From assembly GCA_025808555.1 (NCBI GenBank), contig CP075526.1, positions 124,001-188,000 of the forward strand: 64,000 nt of DNA, read 5' to 3'. Below the pieces are notes generated by a model. The model made no database searches, was not told the origin of the DNA, and was given only the letters and a program-made list of their open reading frames with translations. This stretch comes from Anaerolineales bacterium. Lineage in GTDB: Bacteria > Chloroflexota > Anaerolineae > Anaerolineales > UBA11579. Made by a program: the position numbers and the translations under genes. This document shows positions 24,710 through 33,723 of the stretch, piece after piece; position 1 is the first letter of the stretch, and every line of letters starts with the position of its first letter.

Positions 24710-25162
24710 TTACATTCTGCGGCGTTTCGGAGGGCGGCAGCCGTTGTGCGGCAGCGGGGTCACATCCGAGATGGAGCGCACGCGCATGCCCATGGTCTGC
24801 ACGGCGCGCACGGCCGATTCGCGGCCGGGGCCGGGGCCTTTCACATACAGCTCCACTTCCTGCATGCCCAGGTCCTGGGCAGCCTTGACGGCGCGCTCAG
24901 TCGCCAGGCGGGAGGCGAAGGGCGTGCTCTTGCGAGAGCCCTTGAAGCCCACCAGGCCAGCGCTGGCCCACGAGATGGTGTTGCCCTGTCCATCGGTCAC
25001 AGTGACGATGGTGTTGTTGAACGAAGCGAAAATATGGATCTGGCCGGTAAGAATGCTGGCGCGCTTGCCCTTCTTGGAAGATGAGCGAGCGGCGCGCTTC
25101 TCCTTGGACTCAGGGGCGGCGCCTTCAGTGGCCTGGGGGTTGGTGTCTTTTTCGTTAGCCAT
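24710..25162 (-). CDS. rpsK: 30S ribosomal protein S11 (uS11)
   Basis: A platform protein of the 30S subunit next to the mRNA E-site. The 150 residues have a charged N-terminal extension of about 35 residues ([27 protein letters not shown]), longer than in E. coli. The conserved core is [20 protein letters not shown], and the conserved end is [18 protein letters not shown]. Lies 21 bases after rpsM. Confidence 0.97.
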   Translation of the reverse strand: MANEKDTNPQATEGAAPESKEKRAARSSSKKGKRASILTGQIHIFASFNNTIVTVTDGQGNTISWASAGLVGFKGSRKSTPFASRLATERAVKAAQDLGMQEVELYVKGPGPGRESAVRAVQTMGMRVRSISDVTPLPHNGCRPPKRRRM

Positions 25163-25183
25163 ATTGGTTCACTCTCCTGGCGC

Positions 25184-25573
25184 TTACTTCTTGGTGGCGC
25201 CACGGCGGCGCCCACGGCCAGCCACGGTCTTGGCCGGGCCTTTGCGGGTACGGGAATTGGTACGGGTGCGCTGGCCGCGCACGGGCAGGCCGCGGCGGTG
25301 GCGCAGGCCACGGTAGCTGCCAATTTCCATCAGGCGCTTGATGTTCAGCTGCACCTCGCGGCGCAGGTCACCTTCCACCTTCAGGTTCTTGGTGATGTAC
25401 TCACGCAACTTGCTGACATCGCCCTCGGAGAGGTCCTTCACGCGGGTGTCAGGATTGATTTCCAGCTCAGACAAAATGTGCTGAGACGTGTTGAGGCCGA
25501 TGCCGTAAATATAGGTCAGCCCGTATTCAACGCGCTTGTCGCGCGGCAGATCTACGCCTTCAATGCGTGCCAT
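25184..25573 (-). CDS. rpsM: 30S ribosomal protein S13 (uS13)
   Basis: A 30S head protein that contacts the P-site tRNA and bridges to the 50S. The 129 residues show [25 protein letters not shown], the central [20 protein letters not shown] and the basic tail [19 protein letters not shown]. Two consecutive ATG codons occur; I use the second because the family starts MARI. It follows rpmJ by 8 bases. Confidence 0.97.
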   Translation of the reverse strand: MARIEGVDLPRDKRVEYGLTYIYGIGLNTSQHILSELEINPDTRVKDLSEGDVSKLREYITKNLKVEGDLRREVQLNIKRLMEIGSYRGLRHRRGLPVRGQRTRTNSRTRKGPAKTVAGRGRRRGATKK

Positions 25574-25581
25574 CATTCACC

Positions 25582-25695
25582 TTAACCTTGTCGCTGCTTG
25601 TGTTTGGGGTTGCTGCAAATAACATACAGCTTGCCCTTGCGCTTCACAACCTTGCAGTTGCTGCAGCGTTTCTTGATTGATGCGGTTACTTTCAT
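25582..25695 (-). CDS. rpmJ: 50S ribosomal protein L36 (bL36)
   Basis: A 37-residue zinc protein of the large subunit. The reading [15 protein letters not shown]...[12 protein letters not shown] matches L36 from end to end, with the zinc set Cys11, Cys14, Cys27 and His32, so it is the zinc-binding form. It sits between map and rpsM. infA, which often precedes rpmJ, is not present; the 111 bases before map are too short for it. Confidence 0.95.
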   Translation of the reverse strand: MKVTASIKKRCSNCKVVKRKGKLYVICSNPKHKQRQG

Positions 25696-25806
25696 TGCAA
25701 CTTACTCCTGCAGCCCAGCCTTTGGCCGCCTACACTGGCGGCGTGCGTCTGGGCGAACGCGTGATTATATCCTTGCTTTCCTCATCCGTCTAGCGTTGCT
25801 ACCACG

Positions 25807-26577
25807 CTAAAGGGCGGTCAATACCAACGGACCATCCTCGGTCACGGCTACGCTGTGCTCAAAGTGAGCGGTCAGCGAGCCATCGGCGGAAACCACCGTC
25901 CACTGGTCCTTGAGGACCCGTGTGCGGTGCGTGCCCGCCAGCACCATCGGTTCCAGGGCGATGGTCATTCCCGGGCGCAGCAAGATGCCCTGGCCGCGCA
26001 CCCCATAGTTGGGCACCTGTGGGCCTTCGTGCATCTTGCGCCCCACCCCGTGGCCTGTGTATTCGCGCGGTACATGGTAACCGTGCGCTTCCACATGCTC
26101 CTGCACCGCGGCCGACACATCCCCCACATGGTTGCCGGGCAGCATCTGGGCGATGCCTAAACGCAGAGATTCCTGCGTAACATCCATCAATTTCTGAGCC
26201 TCGGCTGAAACCTCGCCGACGCCCATGCTAAATGCGGAGTCGCCTACAAATCCTTCGTAGACGGTGCCGCAATCCACCGAGAGGAGGTCTCCCTCTCGCA
26301 ATTCACGCTTGCCGGGCAGGCCGTGCACCAGCTCTTCGTTCACGCTGGTGTTCAGCGTGGCCGGGTATGGGTACGGCCCCGGGTAGTTGAGGAACGCCGG
26401 GGTTGCCCCATGGTCCCGGATCAGCTGCTCGGCGATCTTGTCGAGCTGGCCGGTGGTGATCCCCGGGCGCACATGCTTAGCCACCTCTGCCAGAGCCATG
26501 GCATTGATGTGCCCCGCCTTGCGCATCATCTCGAGCTCTGCCGGAGTTTTGAGCACAATGTTGCGCTCCCAACTCAT
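25807..26577 (-). CDS. map: Methionine aminopeptidase, type I
   Basis: Removes the initiator methionine from nascent proteins. The 256 residues carry the five metal ligands in order: two Asp in LLSVDCGTVYEGFVGDSAFSM, His in TGHGVGRKMHE, Glu in IALEPM and Glu in VAVTEDGP. The ATG overlaps the adk stop by four bases (ATGA), giving coupled translation. The secY-adk-map order is standard for the spc/alpha junction. Confidence 0.97.
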   Translation of the reverse strand: MSWERNIVLKTPAELEMMRKAGHINAMALAEVAKHVRPGITTGQLDKIAEQLIRDHGATPAFLNYPGPYPYPATLNTSVNEELVHGLPGKRELREGDLLSVDCGTVYEGFVGDSAFSMGVGEVSAEAQKLMDVTQESLRLGIAQMLPGNHVGDVSAAVQEHVEAHGYHVPREYTGHGVGRKMHEGPQVPNYGVRGQGILLRPGMTIALEPMVLAGTHRTRVLKDQWTVVSADGSLTAHFEHSVAVTEDGPLVLTAL

Positions 26578-27233
26578 TTGGCTTGCCCCGGCAGCGCCTT
26601 CAGCAGATCCTCGGTCACCTGAGCGATCTCCTGCGCCCCATTCACATCCACCAGGCGGCCTTCGCCACGGTAGTGCTCGATCAGGGGCGCGGTCTGCTCA
26701 AAGTAGACGCGGATGCGCTTTTCAACCGTTTCACGTTTGTCATCATCGCGCTGGTACAACTCCGAGCCGTCAATGTCGCAGACACCAGCGGTCTTCGGCG
26801 GGTTGGAGTTGGCGTTGTACACGTGGCCGTGGGCTCGGCACACCCAGCGGTCAGACAGCCTATCGATCAGCTCGGCCTCTTCCACCTGGATGTACGGCAC
26901 CACGTCCACTTCGCCGCCAAACTCAGCCAGCATGCCGTTGAGGGCCTGCGCCTGCGCCGGCGTGCGTGGGAAGCCATCCAGAATGGCGCCGTTGGCGCAG
27001 TCTGGCTGCTTGAGCCGCTCGCGGATCATGGCGATGGTGACATCATCGGGCACCAGGTCGCCGCGCTTCAAAATGGCGTCAACCCGCTTGCCCAAGTCCG
27101 TTTGGTTTTTAATGTGCTCTCGGAACAGATCTCCAGAGGAGATATGCGCCAAGCCCATGGCCTTGGCCACGATGCCCGCCTGGGTGCCTTTTCCTGCACC
27201 CGGCGGCCCCAGCAACACAACATACACCGGCAC
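26574..27233 (-). CDS. adk: Adenylate kinase
   Basis: Interconverts ATP plus AMP with two ADP. The 219 residues open with the P-loop GPPGAGKGTQ. They contain ISSGDLFRE, the AMP-binding LDGFPRTPAQA and the long LID (bacterial long type). The LID carries CRAHGHVYN and GVCDIDG, so the four candidate zinc positions are Cys, His, Cys and Asp instead of four Cys. Overlaps map. Confidence 0.97.
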   Translation of the reverse strand: MPVYVVLLGPPGAGKGTQAGIVAKAMGLAHISSGDLFREHIKNQTDLGKRVDAILKRGDLVPDDVTIAMIRERLKQPDCANGAILDGFPRTPAQAQALNGMLAEFGGEVDVVPYIQVEEAELIDRLSDRWVCRAHGHVYNANSNPPKTAGVCDIDGSELYQRDDDKRETVEKRIRVYFEQTAPLIEHYRGEGRLVDVNGAQEIAQVTEDLLKALPGQAK

Positions 27234-27253
27234 TTAGCCCTCGCTAGCTTCGC

Positions 27254-28597
27254 TTACCGAACCAGCAGCGACTCTTCGTATCCGTGCAGCTTCAGCTCAG
27301 CATCAATGTTGAAGAAAGCTTCGCGGATCGTACCGACCATGATGAGCAGACCTGACGCGCTCACCAGGAACATGCCCTGCCCGCCCGTGGCCAGGAACGG
27401 CATGGCCAGGGTCATCAGGAAGGGCAGGATGGCGATAAGCCCCAGAAAGACCGCGCCGGGCAACGTGATGCGACGCAGCACAGACGTGAGATAGCGCTGG
27501 GTTGGAGCGCCGCGGTTAACGCCAGGGATCTGGGCGCCAACCCGCTTCAGGTTCTCGCCATAGTTTTGCTGGGCGAACAGCACGTCTGTATAGAAGAAGG
27601 CAAAGCCCACCACCATGATGAAATACATGGTCCAGTAGCCCGGGCCAGCCGGATTAAAGAACGTGGTCAGCGTGTTTGACACGCTGGCCACCCACGGCGT
27701 GGTGGAACTGGCGAAGAAGCTGGCCAAAATGGAGGGCAACTGTAGGATCGCCTGGGCGAAGATGAGCGGGATCATGCCGGACATGTTGACCATGAGCGGC
27801 AGGGTGCCTTTGACCGGCATGGACATGCGATTGCCCATGCGGCGGCCAGGGTACATCACCGGCACATTGCGGCGGCCCTGCTGCACATACACGATCACGA
27901 AGATGGTGACCACCATGATGAGCAGGATCACCAGCACGGAGATCCAGCCTGCGGCCTGATTCTGCAGCAGCGAGGCAAAGTTGCCCGGAATGCGTGAGAT
28001 GATGCCGGCGAAGATGATGAGCGAGAGGCCCTGGTTACGGATACCGTACTCAGAGATCAGCTCGCCCAGCCAGATGGCGAACATGGTGCCGGCCGTCATG
28101 CTGATGATGATGGTGATGGAGCGCAACAGCTGGCCCTCGCCAAAGCCGAAGCCCTGGATGACCGCCCCACCCGCCAGGGTGGAGAAGATGTTGATCTGGC
28201 CGACCGCGCTCAGGATCGCCATAGGCACCGCCAGATAGTAGGTCCAGCGCTCCATGAACTTGCGGCCCTCACGCGGATCCTCTTCCATGCGCTTCTGCAG
28301 CGAAGGGATGAGGGGCATGAGCAGCTGCAGAATGATCTGCGCAGTAATGTACGGGTACACGCCCATCGCCAGCACGGAGAACTGCAGCAACGTACCGCCG
28401 GAGATGAGGTCGATCAGACCCACCAGCGTGCTGCCCGCCCCACCCTGCGCCATGAACTGAGAGATCAGATCGCGGTCTACGCCGGGCACGGGGATGTGCG
28501 ACACAAAGCGATACAGGATCAGGATCGCCAGCGTGATCAGCAGCTTGCGGCGAATATCTGGAGCGGTCCAGAGAAAACGCCAGGCGCCACGTTTCAT
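27254..28597 (-). CDS. secY: Protein translocase subunit SecY
   Basis: The pore subunit of the SecYEG translocon in the cytoplasmic membrane. The 447 residues contain about ten transmembrane helices, the plug region after SHIPVPGVD, the cytoplasmic loop with QQGRRNVPV and GRRMGNRMSMPVKG, and the C-terminal FFNIDAELKLHGYEESLLVR tail. The ATG overlaps the rplO stop by four bases. Confidence 0.97.
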   Translation of the reverse strand: MKRGAWRFLWTAPDIRRKLLITLAILILYRFVSHIPVPGVDRDLISQFMAQGGAGSTLVGLIDLISGGTLLQFSVLAMGVYPYITAQIILQLLMPLIPSLQKRMEEDPREGRKFMERWTYYLAVPMAILSAVGQINIFSTLAGGAVIQGFGFGEGQLLRSITIIISMTAGTMFAIWLGELISEYGIRNQGLSLIIFAGIISRIPGNFASLLQNQAAGWISVLVILLIMVVTIFVIVYVQQGRRNVPVMYPGRRMGNRMSMPVKGTLPLMVNMSGMIPLIFAQAILQLPSILASFFASSTTPWVASVSNTLTTFFNPAGPGYWTMYFIMVVGFAFFYTDVLFAQQNYGENLKRVGAQIPGVNRGAPTQRYLTSVLRRITLPGAVFLGLIAILPFLMTLAMPFLATGGQGMFLVSASGLLIMVGTIREAFFNIDAELKLHGYEESLLVR

Positions 28598-29067
28598 TTA
28601 GCGGACTCCTCAGAACCCTTCATCGGCAAAATGGTGATGCTGCCGCCGGCCTTCTCGATCTTGGCCTTGGCCGAAGCCGTGGCGCGGTGCACGCTCACCT
28701 TGAGGGCAGCTTTCACTTCACCGCGGCCCAGCAGAACGATCGGGCGGTTGGTCTTGGGCAGCAAGCGGGCGGCGCGCAGTGTATCCGGCGTCACCTCGCT
28801 GTTGTCTTTGAAATTCGCCAGCTGGTCCAGGTTGATCTCGTTGTAGGTCACCTGGAACGGCTTGTTGAAACCGCGCTTGAACGGCAAGCGGCGGAAGAAC
28901 GGCAGGTTGCCGCCCTGGTGGTACGGGCCAGCCCCACCACCGGTGCGCGCGCCCTGGCCCTTGGTGCCGCGGCCAGAGGTCTTGCCGCTGCCAGAGCCAG
29001 TGCCGCGGCCCACACGGGTGCGGCGAGTGATCTTGCCCGGGTTGGGCTTAAGTTCATGAAGCTTCAT
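28594..29067 (-). CDS. rplO: 50S ribosomal protein L15 (uL15)
   Basis: A late-assembly 50S protein. The 157 residues begin MKLHELKPNPGKITRRTRVGRGTGSG, continue with the Gly/Arg-rich loop KTSGRGTKGQGARTGG and include LPFFRRLPFKRGFNKPF. Overlaps secY downstream and follows rpmD by 3 bases. Confidence 0.97.
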   Translation of the reverse strand: MKLHELKPNPGKITRRTRVGRGTGSGSGKTSGRGTKGQGARTGGGAGPYHQGGNLPFFRRLPFKRGFNKPFQVTYNEINLDQLANFKDNSEVTPDTLRAARLLPKTNRPIVLLGRGEVKAALKVSVHRATASAKAKIEKAGGSITILPMKGSEESAK

Positions 29068-29070
29068 TGC

Positions 29071-29268
29071 TTACGCCTCTTCCACTTTCAATAAATGCGT
29101 AACGCTTTTCACCATGCCGCGCACGGTGGCGTTATCCTCAGCCAGCACGCTCTGGTGCATCTTGCGCAGGCCCAGGGCCTTCACGGTGCGCTTGTGGCGC
29201 TCGGTGGCCCCGATCGGGCTGCGCACCAGCGTGATCTTGATCTTCTTGCCAGTGCCTTTAGCTGCCAT
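29071..29268 (-). CDS. rpmD: 50S ribosomal protein L30 (uL30)
   Basis: A 65-residue single-domain 50S protein. KIKITLVRSPIGATERHKRTVKALGLRK and the HQSVLAEDN turn are typical. Its ATG lies 11 bases inside the end of rpsE, so translation is coupled. Confidence 0.96.
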   Translation of the reverse strand: MAAKGTGKKIKITLVRSPIGATERHKRTVKALGLRKMHQSVLAEDNATVRGMVKSVTHLLKVEEA

Positions 29269-29833
29269 TCTTCTTGCCTCGGTCCCAGAAGGGCTTGAGC
29301 TCCTTCACGTCCTTGCCGCGCATGCGAGCCTGCTCATCAACAGACTTGAGCTGGTCCAGCGCGTCCAGGGTGGCCATGACCACGTTGTGAATGTTGCCGC
29401 TGCCCATTGATTTGGTCAGAATGTCACGCACGCCCACGGCCTGCATCACGGCGCGCACACCGCCGCCGGCGATAACACCGGTACCCGGCGAGGCGGGCTT
29501 GAGCAGCACCACCGAGCCGCCCACGCGGCCGATGACTGCATGCGGAATGGTGCCGCCGTACACGTTCATGCGGCGCAGTTGCTTGCGAGCACGCGTGGTG
29601 GCCTTGCGGATCGCTTCGGGCACGGTGGTAGCCTTGCCCACGCCGGCGGCCACCTGGCCGCTGTGGTCACCCACAACCACGGTCACGCGGAAGGCGAAGC
29701 GGCGGCCGCCTTGCACCACTTTGGATACACGGCGGATCTCAATGGTCTTCTCTTCAAGCTCGAAGCCTGCCTCGTACGAGGCCGGAGCTTCGCTCTTGCG
29801 ATCCTTTTTGGTTCGTTGTTTCGTATCAGCCAT
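29258..29833 (-). CDS. rpsE: 30S ribosomal protein S5 (uS5)
   Basis: A 30S body protein important for decoding accuracy. The 191 residues contain the N-terminal dsRNA-binding-like domain (IRRVSKVVQGGRRFAFRVTVVVGD) and the C-terminal domain (VLLKPASPGTGVIAGGGVRAVMQAVGVRDILTK). A charged N-terminal extension of about 30 residues precedes the core. Confidence 0.97.
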   Translation of the reverse strand: MADTKQRTKKDRKSEAPASYEAGFELEEKTIEIRRVSKVVQGGRRFAFRVTVVVGDHSGQVAAGVGKATTVPEAIRKATTRARKQLRRMNVYGGTIPHAVIGRVGGSVVLLKPASPGTGVIAGGGVRAVMQAVGVRDILTKSMGSGNIHNVVMATLDALDQLKSVDEQARMRGKDVKELKPFWDRGKKNGS

Positions 29834-29875
29834 AGGTTTCTCTCCTACTTGAATTTTTGTTTTGCGTAAGCAAAA

Positions 29876-30241
29876 CTAAAATTCAAGACCTTCCTTGCGG
29901 GCGCCATCGGCCAGGGCCTTGATGCGGCCCGCATAGCGGAAGCCGCCGCGGTCCATCACCACTTGCTTGATGCCTTTGGCGACCGCGCGCTTGGCCACCG
30001 CCTCGCCTACCAGGCGAGCCTGTTCAGTCTTGTTCTTGCCCTTCAGCGTGCCGCGCAGCTCGCCATCGATGCTGGAGGCCGACAACAGCGTGTGGCCGGC
30101 CACATCATCGATCAGCTGAACGTAGATGCCGCTCAGGCTGCGGAAAACGTTGAGGCGCGGGCGGGCGGCCGTGCCGCTGATCTTGCCGCGTACACGCTTG
30201 TGCCGCTTCTGACGGGATTGTGCTCGTGTTTTAGTAGCCAT
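29876..30241 (-). CDS. rplR: 50S ribosomal protein L18 (uL18)
   Basis: Binds 5S rRNA and joins it to the large subunit. The 121 residues show [37 protein letters not shown] and end [25 protein letters not shown]. Located between rplF and rpsE as in the standard spc operon. Confidence 0.97.
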   Translation of the reverse strand: MATKTRAQSRQKRHKRVRGKISGTAARPRLNVFRSLSGIYVQLIDDVAGHTLLSASSIDGELRGTLKGKNKTEQARLVGEAVAKRAVAKGIKQVVMDRGGFRYAGRIKALADGARKEGLEF

Positions 30242-30256
30242 ATCTCAATCTCAACC

Positions 30257-30805
30257 TTATCCGGAGGCAGCCTTAGCAGCCTTACCAGCCTTGAGGCGGA
30301 CAAACTCGCCCTGGTAACGAATACCCTTGCCCTTGTACGGCTCGGGCGGACGCACCTTGCGGATGCGGGCGGCAGTCTCACCCACCAGCACCTTGTCGTG
30401 CCCGCTCACAATGATTTGGCCGCCTTCCGCCGTGGCGTAGGAGATGCCCGCAGGCGGCTCCACTTCCACCGGGTTGGAATAGCCAACATGCAAAACCAGG
30501 TTCTTGCCCTTCACTTCGGCGCGGTAGCCCACGCCCTGCACTTCCAGCGTCTTGCTAAAGCCGGAGCTGGTGCCCAACACCATGTTGCTCACCACCGCGC
30601 GGGCGGTGCCATGGATGCTGCGGCCGAACTTCTCCTCGCTGTTGCGCTTGACGTGCAGGTTGCTGCCTTCCTTCTCAAAGCTGATCTCAGCCGGGAAGGT
30701 ATGCGAAAGCTCGCCCTTGGGGCCTTTTACTTTTATTGTTGAGCCATTGATGCTCACTTCCACACCGGAAGGGATCTCAATTGGCAAACGTCCTACTCTA
30801 GACAC
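30257..30805 (-). CDS. rplF: 50S ribosomal protein L6 (uL6)
   Basis: Lies near the factor-binding site of the 50S subunit. The 182 residues form two related domains: SRVGRLPIEIPSGVEVSINGSTIKVKGPKG and, from about residue 80, VQGVGYRAEVKGKNLVLHVGYSNPV. They end RPPEPYKGKGIRYQGEFVRLKAGK. The GTG at 30805 is chosen because GGAGG lies 7 bases upstream and homologues begin MSR; the open frame extends to 30859. Confidence 0.96.
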   Translation of the reverse strand: MSRVGRLPIEIPSGVEVSINGSTIKVKGPKGELSHTFPAEISFEKEGSNLHVKRNSEEKFGRSIHGTARAVVSNMVLGTSSGFSKTLEVQGVGYRAEVKGKNLVLHVGYSNPVEVEPPAGISYATAEGGQIIVSGHDKVLVGETAARIRKVRPPEPYKGKGIRYQGEFVRLKAGKAAKAASG

Positions 30806-30830
30806 GTATAAACCTCCAAACCTGCGAGCC

Positions 30831-31238
30831 TTACCAAACCTTGCACAGGATCTCGCCACCCACGCCCATCTGGCGGGCGCGGCGGCCGCTCATCACGCCC
30901 TTGGGCGTGGAGAGGATGGCCGTACCCAGGCCAGACAGCACCCAGGGGATCTCGCTGCGCTTGGCATAGATGCGGCGGCCAGGGCTGCTGACGCGCTCCA
31001 GGCCGGAAATGACAGGGCGGCGTTCACGGCGCTCACCCACATACTTCAACTGGATGCGCAGCACCTTGAACGGGCCGTCTTCTACAATTTCAAAGTCCTC
31101 AATGAAACCTTCTTCTTTGAGGATGCCCGCAATGGCCGCCTTCAGGCGGGAGCTGGGCATGCCCACCAGGGCATGGCCGGCCATCACGCCGTTGCGGATG
31201 CGGGTGAGCATATCGGAGATCGGGTCAGTCATTGCCAT
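30831..31238 (-). CDS. rpsH: 30S ribosomal protein S8 (uS8)
   Basis: Central-domain 16S rRNA binder and, in E. coli, translational repressor of the spc operon. The 135 residues contain [20 protein letters not shown] and the conserved [33 protein letters not shown], ending [10 protein letters not shown] did not find a convincing S8-site-like helix near the rplX-rplE junction. Confidence 0.97.
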   Translation of the reverse strand: MAMTDPISDMLTRIRNGVMAGHALVGMPSSRLKAAIAGILKEEGFIEDFEIVEDGPFKVLRIQLKYVGERRERRPVISGLERVSSPGRRIYAKRSEIPWVLSGLGTAILSTPKGVMSGRRARQMGVGGEILCKVW

Positions 31239-31254
31239 GATCGTTCCTCCGCGC

Positions 31255-31437
31255 CTACCAAGACGCTTTCACCACGCCGGGGATCTTGCCTTCCAGTGCA
31301 AACTGGCGGAAGCAAATGCGGCACAAACCAAAACGGCGCATATAGCCACGCGGGCGGCCGCACACTTTGCAGCGGTTGCGCACCTGGTTGGCAAACTTAC
31401 GGCGAGTTTCGCGCGTAATGATCGATTTTTTGGCCAT
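31255..31437 (-). CDS. rpsZ: 30S ribosomal protein S14, zinc type (uS14)
   Basis: A 60-residue zinc-binding S14. The CxxC pairs CKVCGR and CRICFR coordinate zinc, and the ending [11 protein letters not shown] is invariant. This is the short form expected in thermophile-related and Gram-positive-like lineages. It follows rplE by 3 bases. Confidence 0.97.
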   Translation of the reverse strand: MAKKSIITRETRRKFANQVRNRCKVCGRPRGYMRRFGLCRICFRQFALEGKIPGVVKASW

Positions 31438-31440
31438 TGT

Positions 31441-31989
31441 CTAGCCTTCCTTCTTGAAGGGCATGCCCATCAACTGCAGCAGAGCGCGGCCTTCGTCGTC
31501 GTTACGGGCGCTGGTGACGATGGTCACTTCCAGGCCGCGCACTTGTTCAATGTTGTCGTACTGGATCTCAGGGAAGATCAGCTGCTCCGTGAGGCCCAGG
31601 GTGTAGTTGCCGCGGCCGTCAAACGCGTCCGCAGACACCCCGCGGAAGTCACGCATGCGCGGCAGGGCAATGTTCACCAGGCGGTCGTAGAACGACCACA
31701 TGCGGTCGCCGCGCAGGGTGACCTTGGCGCCAATGGCGCGGCCGGCGCGCAGGGCAAAGTTGGCAATGTCCTTGCGAGCCTTGGTCACCAGCGGCCTCTG
31801 CCCGGTGATGATGGTGAGGTCGTTCACCGCCCCATCCAGCGCCTTGGAATCGTCCTTGGATTTGCCCAGGCCGATGTTCAAGACGATCTTCTCAATGCGC
31901 GGCACTTGCATCACGTTGGCCAAGCCTAGCGCCTTCAACAGGGCCGGGCTGACCTCTTTCGTGTACCGCTCTTTCAAATAATGAGCCAT
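31441..31989 (-). CDS. rplE: 50S ribosomal protein L5 (uL5)
   Basis: Binds 5S rRNA and forms the bridge to the 30S head. The 182 residues contain [35 protein letters not shown], the [21 protein letters not shown] segment and [21 protein letters not shown]. The rplX stop is 36 bases upstream. Confidence 0.97.
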   Translation of the reverse strand: MAHYLKERYTKEVSPALLKALGLANVMQVPRIEKIVLNIGLGKSKDDSKALDGAVNDLTIITGQRPLVTKARKDIANFALRAGRAIGAKVTLRGDRMWSFYDRLVNIALPRMRDFRGVSADAFDGRGNYTLGLTEQLIFPEIQYDNIEQVRGLEVTIVTSARNDDEGRALLQLMGMPFKKEG

Positions 31990-32025
31990 TCAGTTACTCC
32001 TAGATCAAACTATGCCCTGTTGGGC

Positions 32026-32364
32026 TTAGTCGATATCCTTGCCGCAGTTCTTGCACACGCGGTGGGCCACGCCCTTGTCATCACGCTTGAAACCTACCCG
32101 GGCCGGCTTGCTGCAGGCCGGGCACACCAGCATCACGTTGGAGATGGAGAGCGGACCCTCGAACTCCACGATGCTGGCTGGCACCTGGCGCCCGCCCTGT
32201 TGGGTGGCGCGCTGGTGGCGCTTGCGAATGTTGACGCCCTGGACGACCAGACGGTTGGTCCTGGGCAACACGCGAATCACTTCGGCGCGCTTGCCCTTGT
32301 CAACCTCTTTGCCGGTTACCACTTCCACCGTATCGCCCTTGCGAATTTTCAGCTTAATCTTCAC
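32026..32364 (-). CDS. rplX: 50S ribosomal protein L24 (uL24)
   Basis: An assembly initiator near the tunnel exit. The 112 residues have the KOW motif region ([28 protein letters not shown]) and [16 protein letters not shown]. The C-terminal part contains two CxxC pairs (CPAC and CKNC) that form a zinc ribbon, which is found in only a subset of bacterial L24 proteins. Confidence 0.97.
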   Translation of the reverse strand: MKIKLKIRKGDTVEVVTGKEVDKGKRAEVIRVLPRTNRLVVQGVNIRKRHQRATQQGGRQVPASIVEFEGPLSISNVMLVCPACSKPARVGFKRDDKGVAHRVCKNCGKDID

Positions 32365-32373
32365 GCTGTTCTC

Positions 32374-32745
32374 CTACAAAACTTCAGGCGCCAGGGAAAC
32401 AATGCGCATGAAGCCCTTATCGCGTAATTCACGGGCAACCGGCCCGAAGATGCGGGTGCCCTTGGGATTGGTGGTGCTACCTTCCAGGATCACGGCGGCG
32501 TTGTCGTCAAAGCGAATGTAGGAGCCGTCTTCACGGCGCCATTCCTTGGAGATGCGCACGATCACGGCGCGCACCACTTCACTTTTCTTCACTGCCCCGG
32601 CCGGGATGGCGCTCTTCACCGTGCCTACCACAATGTCGCCAATGCTGGCGTAGCGACGGCGGGTGCCGCCGACAACGTGAATCACAAGCAGCTCACGCGC
32701 GCCGGTGTTATCGGCCACGCTCAGCCGAGTTTCGTGCTGGATCAT
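32374..32745 (-). CDS. rplN: 50S ribosomal protein L14 (uL14)
   Basis: Forms an inter-subunit bridge. The 123 residues contain [24 protein letters not shown], the variable loop and the conserved [30 protein letters not shown]. It starts one base inside the rpsQ stop codon region, so translation is coupled. Confidence 0.97.
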   Translation of the reverse strand: MIQHETRLSVADNTGARELLVIHVVGGTRRRYASIGDIVVGTVKSAIPAGAVKKSEVVRAVIVRISKEWRREDGSYIRFDDNAAVILEGSTTNPKGTRIFGPVARELRDKGFMRIVSLAPEVL

Positions 32746-33005
32746 TACACAACCTCTTCTTTGACCGAGCTGTTGATGATCTCTACCACCACCCAGCGCT
32801 TGGTCTTGGAGATCGGGCGGCTTTCAATGACGCGCACGGTATCGCCGATCTTGCAGCCCAGTTCATCATGGGCTACCAGCTTGTGCTGGGCTTCCACCAC
32901 TTTGCCGTACACGGGGTGGCGGAAACTGCGGGTTGTGCGTACGACCACGGTCTTCTGCATCTTGTTGCTGGTCACTACGCCTTCAATTTGGCGGCGCTTG
33001 TTCAT
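32745..33005 (-). CDS. rpsQ: 30S ribosomal protein S17 (uS17)
   Basis: A primary 16S rRNA binder. The 86 residues contain [33 protein letters not shown] and [26 protein letters not shown]. Its ATG overlaps the rpmC stop by four bases. Confidence 0.97.
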   Translation of the reverse strand: MNKRRQIEGVVTSNKMQKTVVVRTTRSFRHPVYGKVVEAQHKLVAHDELGCKIGDTVRVIESRPISKTKRWVVVEIINSSVKEEVV

Positions 33006-33268
33006 GCTTCACCTTCTGTCTTCTCCCCGGCGCTCTTGGCGGCGGAGTTCGTAGCGGCTATAGCCGCTACGCCGCCCTTTTCCTTCAAGATCGTCATCAG
33101 TTGGGCGATCTTGCGGCGATGGGCACGCGGTGCGTTTTGGTCCTTCAGCTCGCCGGTAGCTTTCTGGAAGCGCATGCGCATTAATTGCTCACGGGCTTCG
33201 TCGATCTGCTCGACGATCTGCTGGTTGCTCAGTTTGCGCAGCTCGGCTGCTTTGGTCGCTTTAGCCAT
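33002..33268 (-). CDS. rpmC: 50S ribosomal protein L29 (uL29)
   Basis: Surrounds the tunnel exit and helps bind SRP and trigger factor. The core (AAELRKLSNQQIVEQIDEAREQLMRMRFQKATGEL and NAPRAHRRKIAQLMTIL) is standard. At 88 residues it carries an Ala/Ser-rich C-terminal tail of about 20 residues beyond the usual 60-70. Confidence 0.95.
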   Translation of the reverse strand: MAKATKAAELRKLSNQQIVEQIDEAREQLMRMRFQKATGELKDQNAPRAHRRKIAQLMTILKEKGGVAAIAATNSAAKSAGEKTEGEA

Positions 33269-33273
33269 CTCGG

Positions 33274-33696
33274 TTACTCGCTCAGAAATTCAATGCGCTT
33301 GATGATCTTGGTGCGGATCGGCAGCTTGGCTGCCGCCAGCTCCAGGGCGCGGGTGGCCACCTCGGGCGGCATACCGGCTACCTCGAACAACACCGTGCCA
33401 GGGCGCACAACCGCAGCGTAGAACTCCACACTGCCCTTGCCCTTACCCATGCGGGTTTCGGCGGCGCGCTTGGTGATCGGCTTGTCCGGGAACACACGGA
33501 TCCACACCTTACCGCGGCGGCGAGCCTCACGCACAATGGCGCGGCGGCAGGCTTCCAGCTGGCGGCCAGAGATCCAATGCGGCTCCAGCGCCTGCAGGCC
33601 ATACTCGCCAAAATGCACGTCGGCGCCGCGGCTGGCTTTGCCACGCATGCGGCCACGGTGCATCTTGGGAAACTTGAAACGTTTTGGTTGCAACAT
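33274..33696 (-). CDS. rplP: 50S ribosomal protein L16 (uL16)
   Basis: Needed for tRNA positioning at the A-site. The 140 residues begin [24 protein letters not shown] and contain [26 protein letters not shown] and [22 protein letters not shown]. Follows rpsC, precedes rpmC by 5 bases. Confidence 0.97.
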   Translation of the reverse strand: MLQPKRFKFPKMHRGRMRGKASRGADVHFGEYGLQALEPHWISGRQLEACRRAIVREARRRGKVWIRVFPDKPITKRAAETRMGKGKGSVEFYAAVVRPGTVLFEVAGMPPEVATRALELAAAKLPIRTKIIKRIEFLSE

Positions 33697-33723
33697 GTTC
33701 TGTCCTAAGTCCTAACCGCCAGC

